A DNA stretch of 64,000 nt from DASVVT01 sp036386415 (GTDB lineage Bacteria > Acidobacteriota > Blastocatellia > Pyrinomonadales > Pyrinomonadaceae). The stretch is taken from assembly GCA_036386415.1 (NCBI GenBank), contig DASVVT010000008.1:1-64000 (forward strand), written 5' to 3'. This document shows, in pieces, positions 16,634 to 24,711 of the stretch. The position numbers were made by a program, and so were the translations under genes. Below the pieces are notes generated by a model that made no database searches, was not told the origin of the DNA, and saw nothing but the letters and a program-made list of their open reading frames with translations. Each line of letters begins with the position of its first letter. Positions within the stretch are counted from its first letter, which is position 1.

Positions 16634-17050
16634 ATGAGCACCCCAGCATGGCCTACAGACTTACCCGTCGCTCAAGTCAGAGTCGCGCGTCCGACCGGAA
16701 AGTTAGGAGAGGTTGTACGGTTTTATCGCGACGGTATAGGCTTACGACAGATCGGCTCTTTTGAAGACCACGCGGGATATTCCGGCGTCATGCTCGGCCT
16801 GCCCGAACACGCGGTTCACCTGGAGTTCACAGAGCACGAAGCAGGCAGCGCGTGTCCCGCCCCGTCCGCAGACAACCTGCTCGTCCTCTATATTCCAGAC
16901 CAAGAAGCCATCAAGCGCATCGTCAATCGTCTCAGCGCGATGGGATATCGACCCGTGCCGCCGTTGAATCCTTACTGGGAGCAAAAAGGTGTCACCATTG
17001 AGGACCCGGACGGCTGGCGCGTCGTCTTGATGAACACGGGCGGGATTTAA
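16634..17050 (+). CDS. VOC (glyoxalase/bleomycin-resistance) family protein
   Basis: 138 residues with a betaalphabetabetabeta pattern: VRVARPTGKLGEVVRFYRDGIGL, HAVHLEFTEH, NLLVLYIPDQEAI, and VTIEDPDGWRVVLMN at the C-terminus. Metal ligands would be the His of HLEF and the Glu of IEDPDG. It resembles YycE-like VOC proteins; the substrate is unknown. Confidence 0.83.
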   Translation: MSTPAWPTDLPVAQVRVARPTGKLGEVVRFYRDGIGLRQIGSFEDHAGYSGVMLGLPEHAVHLEFTEHEAGSACPAPSADNLLVLYIPDQEAIKRIVNRLSAMGYRPVPPLNPYWEQKGVTIEDPDGWRVVLMNTGGI

Positions 17051-17348
17051 GAGATCAAAATCTGATATTTGAAGCTTCTTCAGCTTTACCAAAGGCATTT
17101 CATCCTATCTTGCGTGCCATAGGTAACTGTAGGAACCATGTCGGGTAAACTTTTATCCCGCGATTACAGGGAGGCTGACGCCCATGCGTGGGATGCTGGA
17201 CAGAACGGAGTATTTAGAGATAATAGATTAAGAGTACAGGAAATCCATATAAAGAATTGCTTTACTTGAAGCTTGAGCGCTTGAAATTTACGACGCAGTG
17301 TACAGGGTCTATAAGTACTCTGCATATTTCTTGAAATTAACCAAGAAT

Positions 17349-17831
17349 ATGTTGAAGAGAACTGAGAAGTGGACCGAGATGGCAACAGTTACTGGCAAGC
17401 GACAGGCAGTAAGCAAGCGGGGCCGGTCAACAAAGCGACCGCCATATAAAGTGTTCATCAGTCATTCGTCCCTTGATAAATGGATTGCTGAACGGATGGC
17501 CGAGAAGATAGCTGAAACAGGGGCTAAATACTGGCTTGACGAAAGAGACTTAGAAGGTGGCGGCGATATTCGGAAAGAGATCAATGATGGAATGCATGAT
17601 TGCCATGAAGTTGTCGTGCTGTTTTCACCTAACAGTGTGGATTCCCACTGGGTTAGCTTTGAGATAGGAGCCTCGTATGCAAAGCGCAAGCACTTGACAC
17701 CCATTCTAAATAATGTCAGTCACAGTAGCATAACTCTGTTACAAGGCATCAAGGCAATAGAACTTAATAATTTCAGCCACTACTTAACAGAATTGAAGAA
17801 GAGAATGAAAAGGTGGGCGCACAAACGATAG
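17349..17831 (+). CDS. Stand-alone TIR-domain protein 1
   Basis: About 160 residues; after a basic N-terminal tail it is a single TIR domain: YKVFISHSSLDKW, ETGAKYWLDERDLEGGGD, EVVVLFSPNSVDSHWVSFEIGASYA. The glutamate four residues after the tryptophan (WVSFE) matches the catalytic position of NAD-cleaving TIRs. The start is uncertain (ATG 17349 or 17379). It lies 15 bp upstream of a second TIR gene in the same operon. Both are lower in GC than their neighbours, suggesting recent acquisition; an antiviral or NAD-signalling role is inference. Confidence 0.82.
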   Translation: MLKRTEKWTEMATVTGKRQAVSKRGRSTKRPPYKVFISHSSLDKWIAERMAEKIAETGAKYWLDERDLEGGGDIRKEINDGMHDCHEVVVLFSPNSVDSHWVSFEIGASYAKRKHLTPILNNVSHSSITLLQGIKAIELNNFSHYLTELKKRMKRWAHKR

Positions 17832-17846
17832 TAGCGGAGTAGTTTT

Positions 17847-18248
17847 ATGCCATACAAAGTCTTCATTAGTTCGGCGCGTAGAGATATTGATCTAGCCAGA
17901 GATTTGGCTCAGAGACTTGAAAAGGCTGGGGTGAATGTCCTACTGCCCGCTGTGAGCAGTGAGGCTGGAGATGACTTCGCCGCCAAAATCAATAGCGATC
18001 TGCGCAAAGCAGATGAGGTGATTGTGATTCTGACTCCCAATTCCCTGGATAGCAAATGGCTGCTTTTCGAAATGGGCGTTGCGACTTCTCTGGATAAACA
18101 GCTAACGCCACTTGTCCAGGGAGTAGAGCCAAAGGAACTCCCGCCGATTATCAAACAAATGAAATATGTGAAATATGCTGACTTGGAACGCTATATCTCC
18201 AAACTGAAACAGCGCATTAACGCCTTAGCCGAGTCCACACGATCGTAG
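17847..18248 (+). CDS. Stand-alone TIR-domain protein 2
   Basis: 133 residues, entirely one TIR domain: YKVFISSARRDIDLA, AGVNVLLPAVSSEAGDD, DEVIVILTPNSLDSKWLLFEMGVATS. The candidate catalytic glutamate is in WLLFE. It is clearly paralogous to the preceding TIR protein but has a shorter N-terminus and a different BB-loop (no DERDLEGG). The pair has no attached sensor or effector domain, so each may be half of a hetero-oligomer. No adjacent SLOG or Argonaute gene is present. Confidence 0.83.
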   Translation: MPYKVFISSARRDIDLARDLAQRLEKAGVNVLLPAVSSEAGDDFAAKINSDLRKADEVIVILTPNSLDSKWLLFEMGVATSLDKQLTPLVQGVEPKELPPIIKQMKYVKYADLERYISKLKQRINALAESTRS

Positions 18249-18295
18249 GCCGCAGACCCCAATGCTATAAAGCTTGATTCGGAGTGTTTGTACCA

Positions 18296-19192
18296 GTGCG
18301 ATATTCAAACAACGGTGATCTCGACCGCCTCGTCGAGCAGATTACGGATGTCATCGTCTCGCGCTTGAATGGTGAGCGCGACGAGCAGGCGGCGCTGTGC
18401 GGCTGCGCGTCGGAATGTTTCAATCGCTGCCCGGAGCGTATGCACAGGGTTGTTGATGCTGGTGCGGCGCGCATCGGGATGGTGCTCGGAGAGGCGGCAA
18501 GGGCTTCGGATTGGGCGAGCCTCATTGATCACACGCTCTTGAAACCGGAGGCGACCGAGGACGACATCAAGCGACTGTGTGAAGAGGCAGCGCGTTTTCA
18601 TTTCGCCACCGTGTGCGTTAACCCGACCTGGGTGCGCGCGGCCAGTTGTCACTTGCGTGGGACTAATGTTGCGGTCTGCACAGTCATCGGCTTCCCCTTA
18701 GGCGCAACGCTCGCAGACGTGAAGGCTTTTGAAACCCGACGAGCGATCTTCGACGGCGCGCGTGAAGTTGATATGGTCATCAACATCGGCGCGCTCAAGA
18801 GCGGCGACGATTGCGCCGTCGAGCAAGACATACGCGCCGTGGTCGAAGCGGCGCACGAATCGGGCATCGCGTGCAAGGTGATTATCGAAGCGGCGCTCTT
18901 GACGGATGAGGAGAAGGTGAGGGCGTGCCTGGCGGCCAAGCGTGCGGGCGCGGACTTCGTCAAGACTTCGACGGGATTCGCCAAGGGCGGCGCGACCGTG
19001 GCGGACGTGGCCTTGATGCGCCGCACCGTCGGGCAGGAACTGGGCGTCAAGGCTGCGGGCGGCGTGCGCGGCCTTGAGGATGCGCGACGGATGGTCGAAG
19101 CAGGTGCAACACGCATCGGTGCAAGCGTCGGCGTCAAGATCGCGCAGGAAGCCGCGGGGATTAAATCGGGCGTCTCGACAGCCGCATACTAG
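18296..19192 (+). CDS. deoC: Deoxyribose-phosphate aldolase with N-terminal targeting-like extension
   Basis: About 298 residues against about 220-260 for typical DeoC. The aldolase begins near LIDHTLLKPEATEDD, with Schiff-base lysine in FVKTSTGF and proton-relay lysine in GVKAAGGVR. The first about 25 residues form an amphipathic helix (DLDRLVEQITDVIVSRL) like a microcompartment encapsulation peptide, followed by a cysteine cluster (CGCASECFNRC) and an HRVVDAGAARIGM segment. It cleaves deoxyribose 5-phosphate to acetaldehyde and glyceraldehyde 3-phosphate. GTG 18296 has GGAG about 11 nt upstream; GTG 18284 is possible. Confidence 0.92.
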   Translation: MRYSNNGDLDRLVEQITDVIVSRLNGERDEQAALCGCASECFNRCPERMHRVVDAGAARIGMVLGEAARASDWASLIDHTLLKPEATEDDIKRLCEEAARFHFATVCVNPTWVRAASCHLRGTNVAVCTVIGFPLGATLADVKAFETRRAIFDGAREVDMVINIGALKSGDDCAVEQDIRAVVEAAHESGIACKVIIEAALLTDEEKVRACLAAKRAGADFVKTSTGFAKGGATVADVALMRRTVGQELGVKAAGGVRGLEDARRMVEAGATRIGASVGVKIAQEAAGIKSGVSTAAY

Positions 19193-19308
19193 AAGCCACA
19201 GATACACGCAGATAAACACAGATATGAAGGAAAGTGCGAGAGCTTAAATGCTTTTCCTTCCTTTTCCATCCTTGTTTATCTGCCTGTATCTGTGGCTGAT
19301 TCTCTTCT
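19191..19308. repeat. Imperfect inverted repeat of CACAGATA/GATAAA units
   Basis: AGAAGCCACAGATACACGCAGATAAA at 19191-19216 pairs with TTTATCTGCCTGTATCTGTGGCT (19275-19297) and the TCTTCT beyond it. A tail GAAGGAAA/TTTCCTTC extends it inward. It lies between the co-directional deoC and glgC genes, beginning at the deoC stop codon. Confidence 0.85.
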
Positions 19309-19394
19309 AACGCGCTGGTCTGTCTTGTAACTCTTAGCACTTTGCGTCTATGCTCAGGGCGTACAATCATCCCGCTGACAGGTGAATAGTGACG

Positions 19395-20690
19395 ATGGCA
19401 TCGAAGCATAACGTGCTGGCTGTGATTCTGGGCGGCGGCGTGGGGACGCGCCTCTTTCCTTTGACGAAGGAGCGCTCAAAGCCTGCCGTGCCGCTCGGCG
19501 GCAAGTATCGTTTGGTGGACATCCCAATCTCCAACTGCATCAACTCGGATGTGATTCGCATCTTCGTCCTCACGCAGTACAACTCGGCTTCGCTGAACCG
19601 TCACATCGCGCGCACCTATCGCTTCTCGGCCTTCTCGGACGGGTTCGTGGAGATTCTGGCTGCCGAGCAGACGCCGGAGAGCCCGCAGTGGTTTCAGGGC
19701 ACAGCCGATGCCGTCCGCCAGGTTCTGCCGCACATACGCGACTGGGGCATAGATACGCTGCTCATTCTCTCCGGCGATCATCTCTACCGCATGGACTACC
19801 GTCAATTTCTGAATCGCCATTACGAGACGAATGCGGACGTGAGCGTCTCCGTGATCCCCTGCACGCCGGAGGCCGCAGAAGGCTTCGGGCTGCTCAAGAC
19901 TGACAAGGAGGGGCGCATCACGGAGTTCAGCGAAAAGCCGAAAGGCGAGGCCAAAGAGCCTATGAAGGTCGATACGACCGCCTTCGGCTTGAGCGAAGAG
20001 GAGGCGATCCGCCGTCCCTTTCTGGCTTCGATGGGAATCTACGTCTTCAAGTACGATCAGGTGGAGAAACTGCTCGCGCAAGACCCTTCATGGGTTGATT
20101 TCGGGCGCGAGGTGATTCCGGCGGCGATCCAGTCGTCAAACGTGCAGGGCTTCCTCTTCAACGGCTACTGGGAGGATATAGGAACTATCGACGCCTTCTA
20201 CCAGGCGAACCTGGACATGACAGCGCCGATCCCGAAGTTCAATTTCTTCGACGCCGACGCGCCGATCTACACGCGCGCACGTTACCTTCCATCCTCGAAG
20301 CTGCACAACTGCGAGATCAAGGATTCGCTCATCAGCGAAGGGTGCATCATCAACGGAGCGAAGCTCGTCCGCTCAAGCATCGGACTCCGTTGCCGCATCG
20401 ACCAGGGCGCGCAGATCGAAGCCTCTATCATCATGGGCGCGGACTATTACCAGTCGATTGAAGAGATGCGCGAAGAGGTCAAGACGGGCGTCCCGCACAT
20501 CGGCATCGGCGAGAATACGATCATCCGCCGCGCCATCATAGACAAAAACGCACGCATCGGCGCAGGCGTGCGCCTCGTCAACGAAAGCGGCATCGAGCAC
20601 GCAGACGGCCCCGACGGCAGCTACCACATACGCGACCGCATCATCCTCGTCCCCAAGAACGCGACGGTCAAAGACGGAACGGTGGTTTGA
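19395..20690 (+). CDS. glgC: Glucose-1-phosphate adenylyltransferase
   Basis: 431 residues, full length. N-terminal nucleotidyltransferase motif VILGGGVGTRLFPLTKERSKPAVPLGG; YRLVDIPISNC; WFQGTADAVRQ; LSGDHLYRMDY; WEDIGTIDAFYQANL; and a C-terminal left-handed beta-helix with hexapeptides. It makes ADP-glucose for glycogen synthesis. I chose ATG 19395 because AGGTGA lies about 9 nt upstream. No other glycogen gene is adjacent. Confidence 0.96.
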   Translation: MASKHNVLAVILGGGVGTRLFPLTKERSKPAVPLGGKYRLVDIPISNCINSDVIRIFVLTQYNSASLNRHIARTYRFSAFSDGFVEILAAEQTPESPQWFQGTADAVRQVLPHIRDWGIDTLLILSGDHLYRMDYRQFLNRHYETNADVSVSVIPCTPEAAEGFGLLKTDKEGRITEFSEKPKGEAKEPMKVDTTAFGLSEEEAIRRPFLASMGIYVFKYDQVEKLLAQDPSWVDFGREVIPAAIQSSNVQGFLFNGYWEDIGTIDAFYQANLDMTAPIPKFNFFDADAPIYTRARYLPSSKLHNCEIKDSLISEGCIINGAKLVRSSIGLRCRIDQGAQIEASIIMGADYYQSIEEMREEVKTGVPHIGIGENTIIRRAIIDKNARIGAGVRLVNESGIEHADGPDGSYHIRDRIILVPKNATVKDGTVV

Positions 20691-20691
20691 A

Positions 20692-20790
20692 AAGCAGTAA
20701 GCAGTAAGCAGTAAGCAGTAAAAGCAGTTGCAGATTTGAGATTTCAAATTCTTGCGGCTTACTGCTCACTGCTTACTGCCTACTGGCTAC
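20692..20790. repeat. Inverted repeat with four tandem CAGTAAG units
   Basis: GCAGTAAGCAGTAAGCAGTA.. (20695-20722) faces CTTACTGCTCACTGCTTACT..CTACTG (20757-20790). It lies between convergent glgC and a VWFA gene, and its right arm encodes the last codons (VASRQ, stop) of the latter. Confidence 0.9.
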
Positions 20791-21798
20791 TGTCGTTGAG
20801 ATATAGCTGTCGCGGGCGTGCACGATGAGGTTGGGGCGGTTGACGGTTACTTTGAGCTGGCGGCGCTGGCCGTGTCGGGCTGCTGCCTTCGGATAGTAGC
20901 CGATGCTGTACTGGCGTCGCAGCTCTTCGGCGATGAAGGCGAAGGCGCGTTGTAGATTCTGCGGCGTGTCTGCGCTGAAGTAGCGCGCGCCGGTCTTCTC
21001 GGCCACGTCGTGCAGGTACTGGTTGCCCTGCTCCTTCATCTGGACGCGGCGGCTGTTGTTGATGAGCATCGAAGTCTCGTACTGGATCGGGTAGATCAGT
21101 ACATCCGACCCTTCGGCGTCTCGTATGTTGTTATCGTAAGCCTCGCGCTTGCCAGCGCTGTCGATTCCATCCGTAAAGAGAACGATGGCTTTACGCCCGT
21201 TAATCGCGGCCAGACGCTGATTGATGGTGAAATCCACCGCGCGATAGAGAAACGTGCCCCGGCTCGGCTTGGCGCGGCGGATCGCTGCACGCAGTGCGTT
21301 GCGGTCGCTGGTGGGCTCTGCGAGCACCTCGACCTTCGAGTTGAAGGTCACGACCATGACACGGTCGTCCGGGCGCAGTTGATCCAGAAAACTAATCGCC
21401 GCGTTCTGTATATCTTCAAGGCGGAAGCGGGTCGAATCGCTGGTGTCTAAGAGCAGCGCGATGTTGAAAGCCGTGTCAACGGAAGCAAAATAAGCGATCT
21501 GCTGCTCGACGCCGTCCTCGTAGATGCGAAAATCCTGCTGGCGCAGATTCCCTACATAGTGCCCGCTGCGATCCGTGACGTTGACGGGAACGGTGACGAG
21601 CGTGGTGTTGACGCGTATGACATCGTCCTCGTCAACCTCTTCGGGCTCGCGGCTGCTGCCCGTTTGCGTCGGCGTTGGCTCAGGACGGGCTTCCGGCGCT
21701 TGTCCGACCTGGCGTGGGCGCGTCTGCTGCGCGCTCGACGTGGGTGCTAAAGCTATGGAAAGGGAGAGGAGCAGGAAAATAATCGCAGGTTTTCTCAT
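20773..21798 (-). CDS. Secreted VWFA-related domain protein, paralog 2
   Basis: 341 residues: signal peptide (MRKPAIIFLLLSLSIALAPTSSA), then RPRQVGQ, a P/E-rich linker, the VIRVNTTLVTVPVNVTDRSG strand, QDFRIYEDGVEQQIAYFAS, and a VWA domain with MIDAS LLDTSDSTR. The C-terminus ends YSIGYYPKAAARHGQRRQLKVTVNRPN. A surface or periplasmic role is likely. The final residues are encoded by an intergenic repeat. It faces the next paralog on the same strand across a small plus-strand gene. Confidence 0.87.
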   Translation of the reverse strand: MRKPAIIFLLLSLSIALAPTSSAQQTRPRQVGQAPEARPEPTPTQTGSSREPEEVDEDDVIRVNTTLVTVPVNVTDRSGHYVGNLRQQDFRIYEDGVEQQIAYFASVDTAFNIALLLDTSDSTRFRLEDIQNAAISFLDQLRPDDRVMVVTFNSKVEVLAEPTSDRNALRAAIRRAKPSRGTFLYRAVDFTINQRLAAINGRKAIVLFTDGIDSAGKREAYDNNIRDAEGSDVLIYPIQYETSMLINNSRRVQMKEQGNQYLHDVAEKTGARYFSADTPQNLQRAFAFIAEELRRQYSIGYYPKAAARHGQRRQLKVTVNRPNLIVHARDSYISTTVASRQ

Positions 21799-21948
21799 CC
21801 GTCAGCTCCTAGTAGGCCACAAATGTTGCGCCTCTCGAACGGTCGGGGCGCAAGGTTCGTTAGATGCACGGGGCTAAAATTAGATGCTCATCATGTTATT
21901 ATCTATGAGAATCCAGGGTCGGGGAAGTCTCTGCGTCCTCTGCGACTA

Positions 21949-22003
21949 CCCTCTGCGTACTTTGCGTTTAAAGAGGCGGTTTAAACGCAAAGTACGCAGA
22001 GGG
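21949..22003. repeat. Perfect 24-bp inverted repeat of CGCAAAG-type units
   Basis: 21949-21972 is exactly reverse complementary to 21980-22003 with a 7-nt loop (GAGGCGG). Further CGCAAAG copies continue to about 22028. It lies in the leader of a small plus-strand gene, in a divergent gap, so it could form a stable 5' mRNA hairpin. Confidence 0.9.
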
Positions 22004-22042
22004 AAAGCACGCAAAGGGCGCAAAGGGAAGGAGAGCCCGCAC

Positions 22043-22291
22043 GTGGCGAGAGGATGGGAGAGCAAAGCGGTCGCGGATCAGCAAGAGGAAGCGGACGAGC
22101 GCGCCTTCAGAACATCAGACACGGCGGAGATGTCGCCTGCCGAGCGCGCAAGACGTGAGCGGCTCGAATCCCTTAAGCTTTCGCGCACGCGCACGCTGGA
22201 TCAGCTCGAACGTGCCAAACGCCCCGCTCACAGAGAGATGCTTAATCGTACGCTGCGCTCGCTCGAAGCCGAGATAGATGAGTTAAGCTAA
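22043..22291 (+). CDS. Small conserved hypothetical protein (MARGWESK type)
   Basis: 82 residues read from a GTG with AAGGAGA about 8 nt upstream. It begins MARGWESKAVADQQEEA, then a charged helical region with SPAERARRERLESLKLSRTRTLDQLERA, ending in SLEAEIDEL. The pattern suggests one or two long helices. I recall similar short proteins in Acidobacteria but know no function. The open frame upstream of the GTG is repeat sequence, not protein. Confidence 0.7.
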   Translation: MARGWESKAVADQQEEADERAFRTSDTAEMSPAERARRERLESLKLSRTRTLDQLERAKRPAHREMLNRTLRSLEAEIDELS

Positions 22292-22331
22292 GGCCGAATG
22301 GGCACGCCCGCCGCGCATATACCTCGTTCAA

Positions 22332-22541
22332 TCATCCATCGCTGGCATCATCCTGCACGCCGGATAGCGGCTCAGCGCTCAAAACCGAATTCATGCCCGC
22401 GTTCTCTTCATCTGCGGTCGGCGCATCGGGTTCGTCCGCCTCGCCCTGACTCTCGGCGCGTGTGACATTCTCATCGGCGGCGCTGCCCAAATCTACGGCA
22501 GCGGTTTGTCCTTCGCTCGTCCTTTCGTCTCTGTCCTTCAT
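22332..22541 (-). CDS. Possible small acidic protein
   Basis: 69 residues, strongly acidic (DEPDAPTADEENAG), without recognised domain. It starts 27 bp after the stop of the upstream VWFA gene on the same strand with GGGAG about 12 nt before its ATG, so it could be the second gene of that operon. Composition alone cannot establish it. Confidence 0.4.
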   Translation of the reverse strand: MKDRDERTSEGQTAAVDLGSAADENVTRAESQGEADEPDAPTADEENAGMNSVLSAEPLSGVQDDASDG

Positions 22542-22567
22542 CTCGCGTTTAAGCTCTCCCGCCGTTG

Positions 22568-23902
22568 TTAATGCGGCGTCATGTCTAAGATGCCGTTTCC
22601 GCCGCGTGTGTGCGCGAACTTCTTCTGGCGCAAGACCGGCCCTGTGCGTTGACCCTGTGCTGAAGAATTGCTGGCCGAAGGGTCTGAGATGTAGCTGTCG
22701 CGAGCACGCACGACCATGTTCGGCTGGTTCACCCTGACGGCGATCTGCCGACGCTGGCCTGCCTGCGCCGCTTTGCGCGGATAGTAGCCCAGGCTGTACT
22801 GGCGTCGCAGCTCTTCCGCGATCAGAGCAAACGACTGCGTCAGGTTGCTCATGCTGTCGGCTCGATAGGTGCGCGCGCCCGTCTTGCGCGCCAGATCACC
22901 GAGGTACTCGTCTGCGCGCTCGTAATCTTCGGGGCTTGAGCCGGGGACGCCTCCGCCTCCGCCACCACCGCCGCCACCGGGCATCGGGAAGGGAAGCGGG
23001 AAAGGCCACTGTAAGATAATAGGCGGCCTGCTTCTTCTGCGGGATGACGGCCAGGTTGAGCCCTGGGATGAGCCCCCCATATCATTGTAAGTATCGTACT
23101 GCACCGGATAGATGAGCGCATCCAGCTCCTCCGCGTCGCGCACGTTGCTCGAATAGCTGGCGTTGCGGCTCGTCGTGTCCACGCCGTCCGTGAACAAGAC
23201 GATTGCTTTGCGTCCCTCGATGCGATTGAAACGCTGGTTCATGATGAAATCAACTGCATCGTAAAGGCGCGTGCCCTGTCCCGGCTGCGCGTTGAGGATC
23301 GCGCGCTGAAGGGCAAAGCGGTTGTTCGTCGGCTCAGACAGAATATTTATCTCGTCGTCAAAGGAGACGACCATGACACGGTCGTCCGGGCGCAGTTGAT
23401 TGACGAAGGCGATGGCCGCGTTCTGTATTTCGTCAATGCGGAAGCGGGTCGAGCCGCTGGTGTCCAGCACGAGCGCGACGGTGAAAGGTTTTTCGACCGA
23501 AGCAAAATAAGCGATCTGCTGCTCGACGCCGTCCTCGTAGATATGAAAATCCTGCTGGCGCATGTTCGGGATGAACTTGCCGTTACGATCCATGACGGTG
23601 ACGGGAATGGTGACGAGCGTCGTATCGACGCGGATGACATCGCCCGCGTCAACCTCTTCCGGGTCATTATTACTGCTGCTCGGCGCAGGCTGGTTCTGTG
23701 GCGTGCTCGGCTGACCGTCCGTCCTCGTCCGGCCACCCAGCACGGGCGGTCGCTCCGCTCTAGGGGTCGAAGGCTGCGGCGTTGTCGTGGGCTGCGTACG
23801 CGACCCTTGCCCGACCCGGCGCGGTCGCGTCTGTGCGCTCAAGGGCTGTGCGGCGAGTACGAAAAGGGAGAGGAGCAGGGAAACGATGGCGATCTTTCTC
23901 AT
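22568..23902 (-). CDS. Secreted VWFA-related domain protein, paralog 3
   Basis: 444 residues: signal peptide (MRKIAIVSLLLSLFVLAAQPLSA), RPRRVGQ, a long Thr/Pro linker, VIRVDTTLVTIPVTVMDRNGKF, QDFHIYEDGVEQQ, and a VWA domain with MIDAS LVLDTSGSTRFRID. Compared with the second paralog it carries an extra low-complexity insert with a run of nine glycines and a proline-rich stretch before the final YSLGYYPRKAAQAGQRRQIAVRVNQPN. ATG 23902 starts the signal peptide; the frame upstream of it is not protein-like. Confidence 0.87.
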   Translation of the reverse strand: MRKIAIVSLLLSLFVLAAQPLSAQTRPRRVGQGSRTQPTTTPQPSTPRAERPPVLGGRTRTDGQPSTPQNQPAPSSSNNDPEEVDAGDVIRVDTTLVTIPVTVMDRNGKFIPNMRQQDFHIYEDGVEQQIAYFASVEKPFTVALVLDTSGSTRFRIDEIQNAAIAFVNQLRPDDRVMVVSFDDEINILSEPTNNRFALQRAILNAQPGQGTRLYDAVDFIMNQRFNRIEGRKAIVLFTDGVDTTSRNASYSSNVRDAEELDALIYPVQYDTYNDMGGSSQGSTWPSSRRRSRPPIILQWPFPLPFPMPGGGGGGGGGGVPGSSPEDYERADEYLGDLARKTGARTYRADSMSNLTQSFALIAEELRRQYSLGYYPRKAAQAGQRRQIAVRVNQPNMVVRARDSYISDPSASNSSAQGQRTGPVLRQKKFAHTRGGNGILDMTPH

Positions 23903-24182
23903 GGCCTGAAGCTCCTGTAGAAACCGGAAGCGCCGTTTTGCGCGGCGCAAGAGTTTTTGATGCGTGCAAATCGAAATGGATGCTTGCCTTCAGCGCATCG
24001 CCGACAAAAGAGGAGAGATTCGGACGAGACTATTTAAAGATAGCTCTAAACAAAGCAAAAGTAAAAAGGTAAAAGCAGGAATTCAGACTAAGACAATTTA
24101 TGTTCTATGCTTTGGGCGAGGAGGGCGTGATAATATTTACCCGTCACGCGACCATAAATTTTACGTGGAAGGGCGATCAGGT

Positions 24183-24608
24183 GTGACCAACGAAGAGGCA
24201 GAGAGGACGATGCAGTTCATCCTTGAGCATCAGGCTCAGATAACAGTTAATATTGAACGCATCACCGAAAAGGTCGAACAAGTTACTGCGAAGGTTGAAG
24301 AGATCACCGAGAAGGAAGATCGGGTGACTGAGAAGGTTGATAAGTTGACGGATGCTCAATTGAAATATGAGGAGCGCACCGGAAGGCTCGAAGAGTCGTT
24401 TCTCATCCTTGTCAAACTCGCGCGAAGTACGGACGAGCGGACGGACGGATTCAGCGAGAAGATGAATAAATTCGATGATCAGATGAATGAGTTTGGCGAT
24501 AAGATGAACATGCTTGTCGATGCTCAAATTCGCAGTGACAAGAATATCAAGAACCTCATGACGGTGGTTGAGCGCCATGATAGTGAAGGTCGCAACGGGA
24601 AGACCTAA
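24183..24608 (+). CDS. Coiled-coil protein of unknown function
   Basis: 141 residues from a GTG: MTNEEAERTMQFILEHQAQITVNIERI, then heptad repeats of the form VEQVTAKVEEITEKEDRVTEKVDKL, an ARSTDERTDGF segment and more heptads. It is a soluble coiled coil. Proteins with the same opening (TNEE..RTMQFI.EHQAQ) are, from memory, common in Acidobacteria and have no assigned function. The frame extends upstream, but that part is low-complexity and unlike protein. Confidence 0.68.
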   Translation: MTNEEAERTMQFILEHQAQITVNIERITEKVEQVTAKVEEITEKEDRVTEKVDKLTDAQLKYEERTGRLEESFLILVKLARSTDERTDGFSEKMNKFDDQMNEFGDKMNMLVDAQIRSDKNIKNLMTVVERHDSEGRNGKT

Positions 24609-24711
24609 CAGGTCGCCTTGGATGTATGCCTGCTACGCCGCCTAAGCTTCAGCCGACATCTTCTTCCGCTGGCGGCGGAAACCTTGATCGCCATCAACGC
24701 CGCTGCCGCTT

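Noticed and set aside
20692..20790. Possible CRISPR array from regularly repeated CAGTAAG units
   Set aside because: Units are contiguous with no spacers and are mirrored by a reverse-complement arm; no cas genes nearby.
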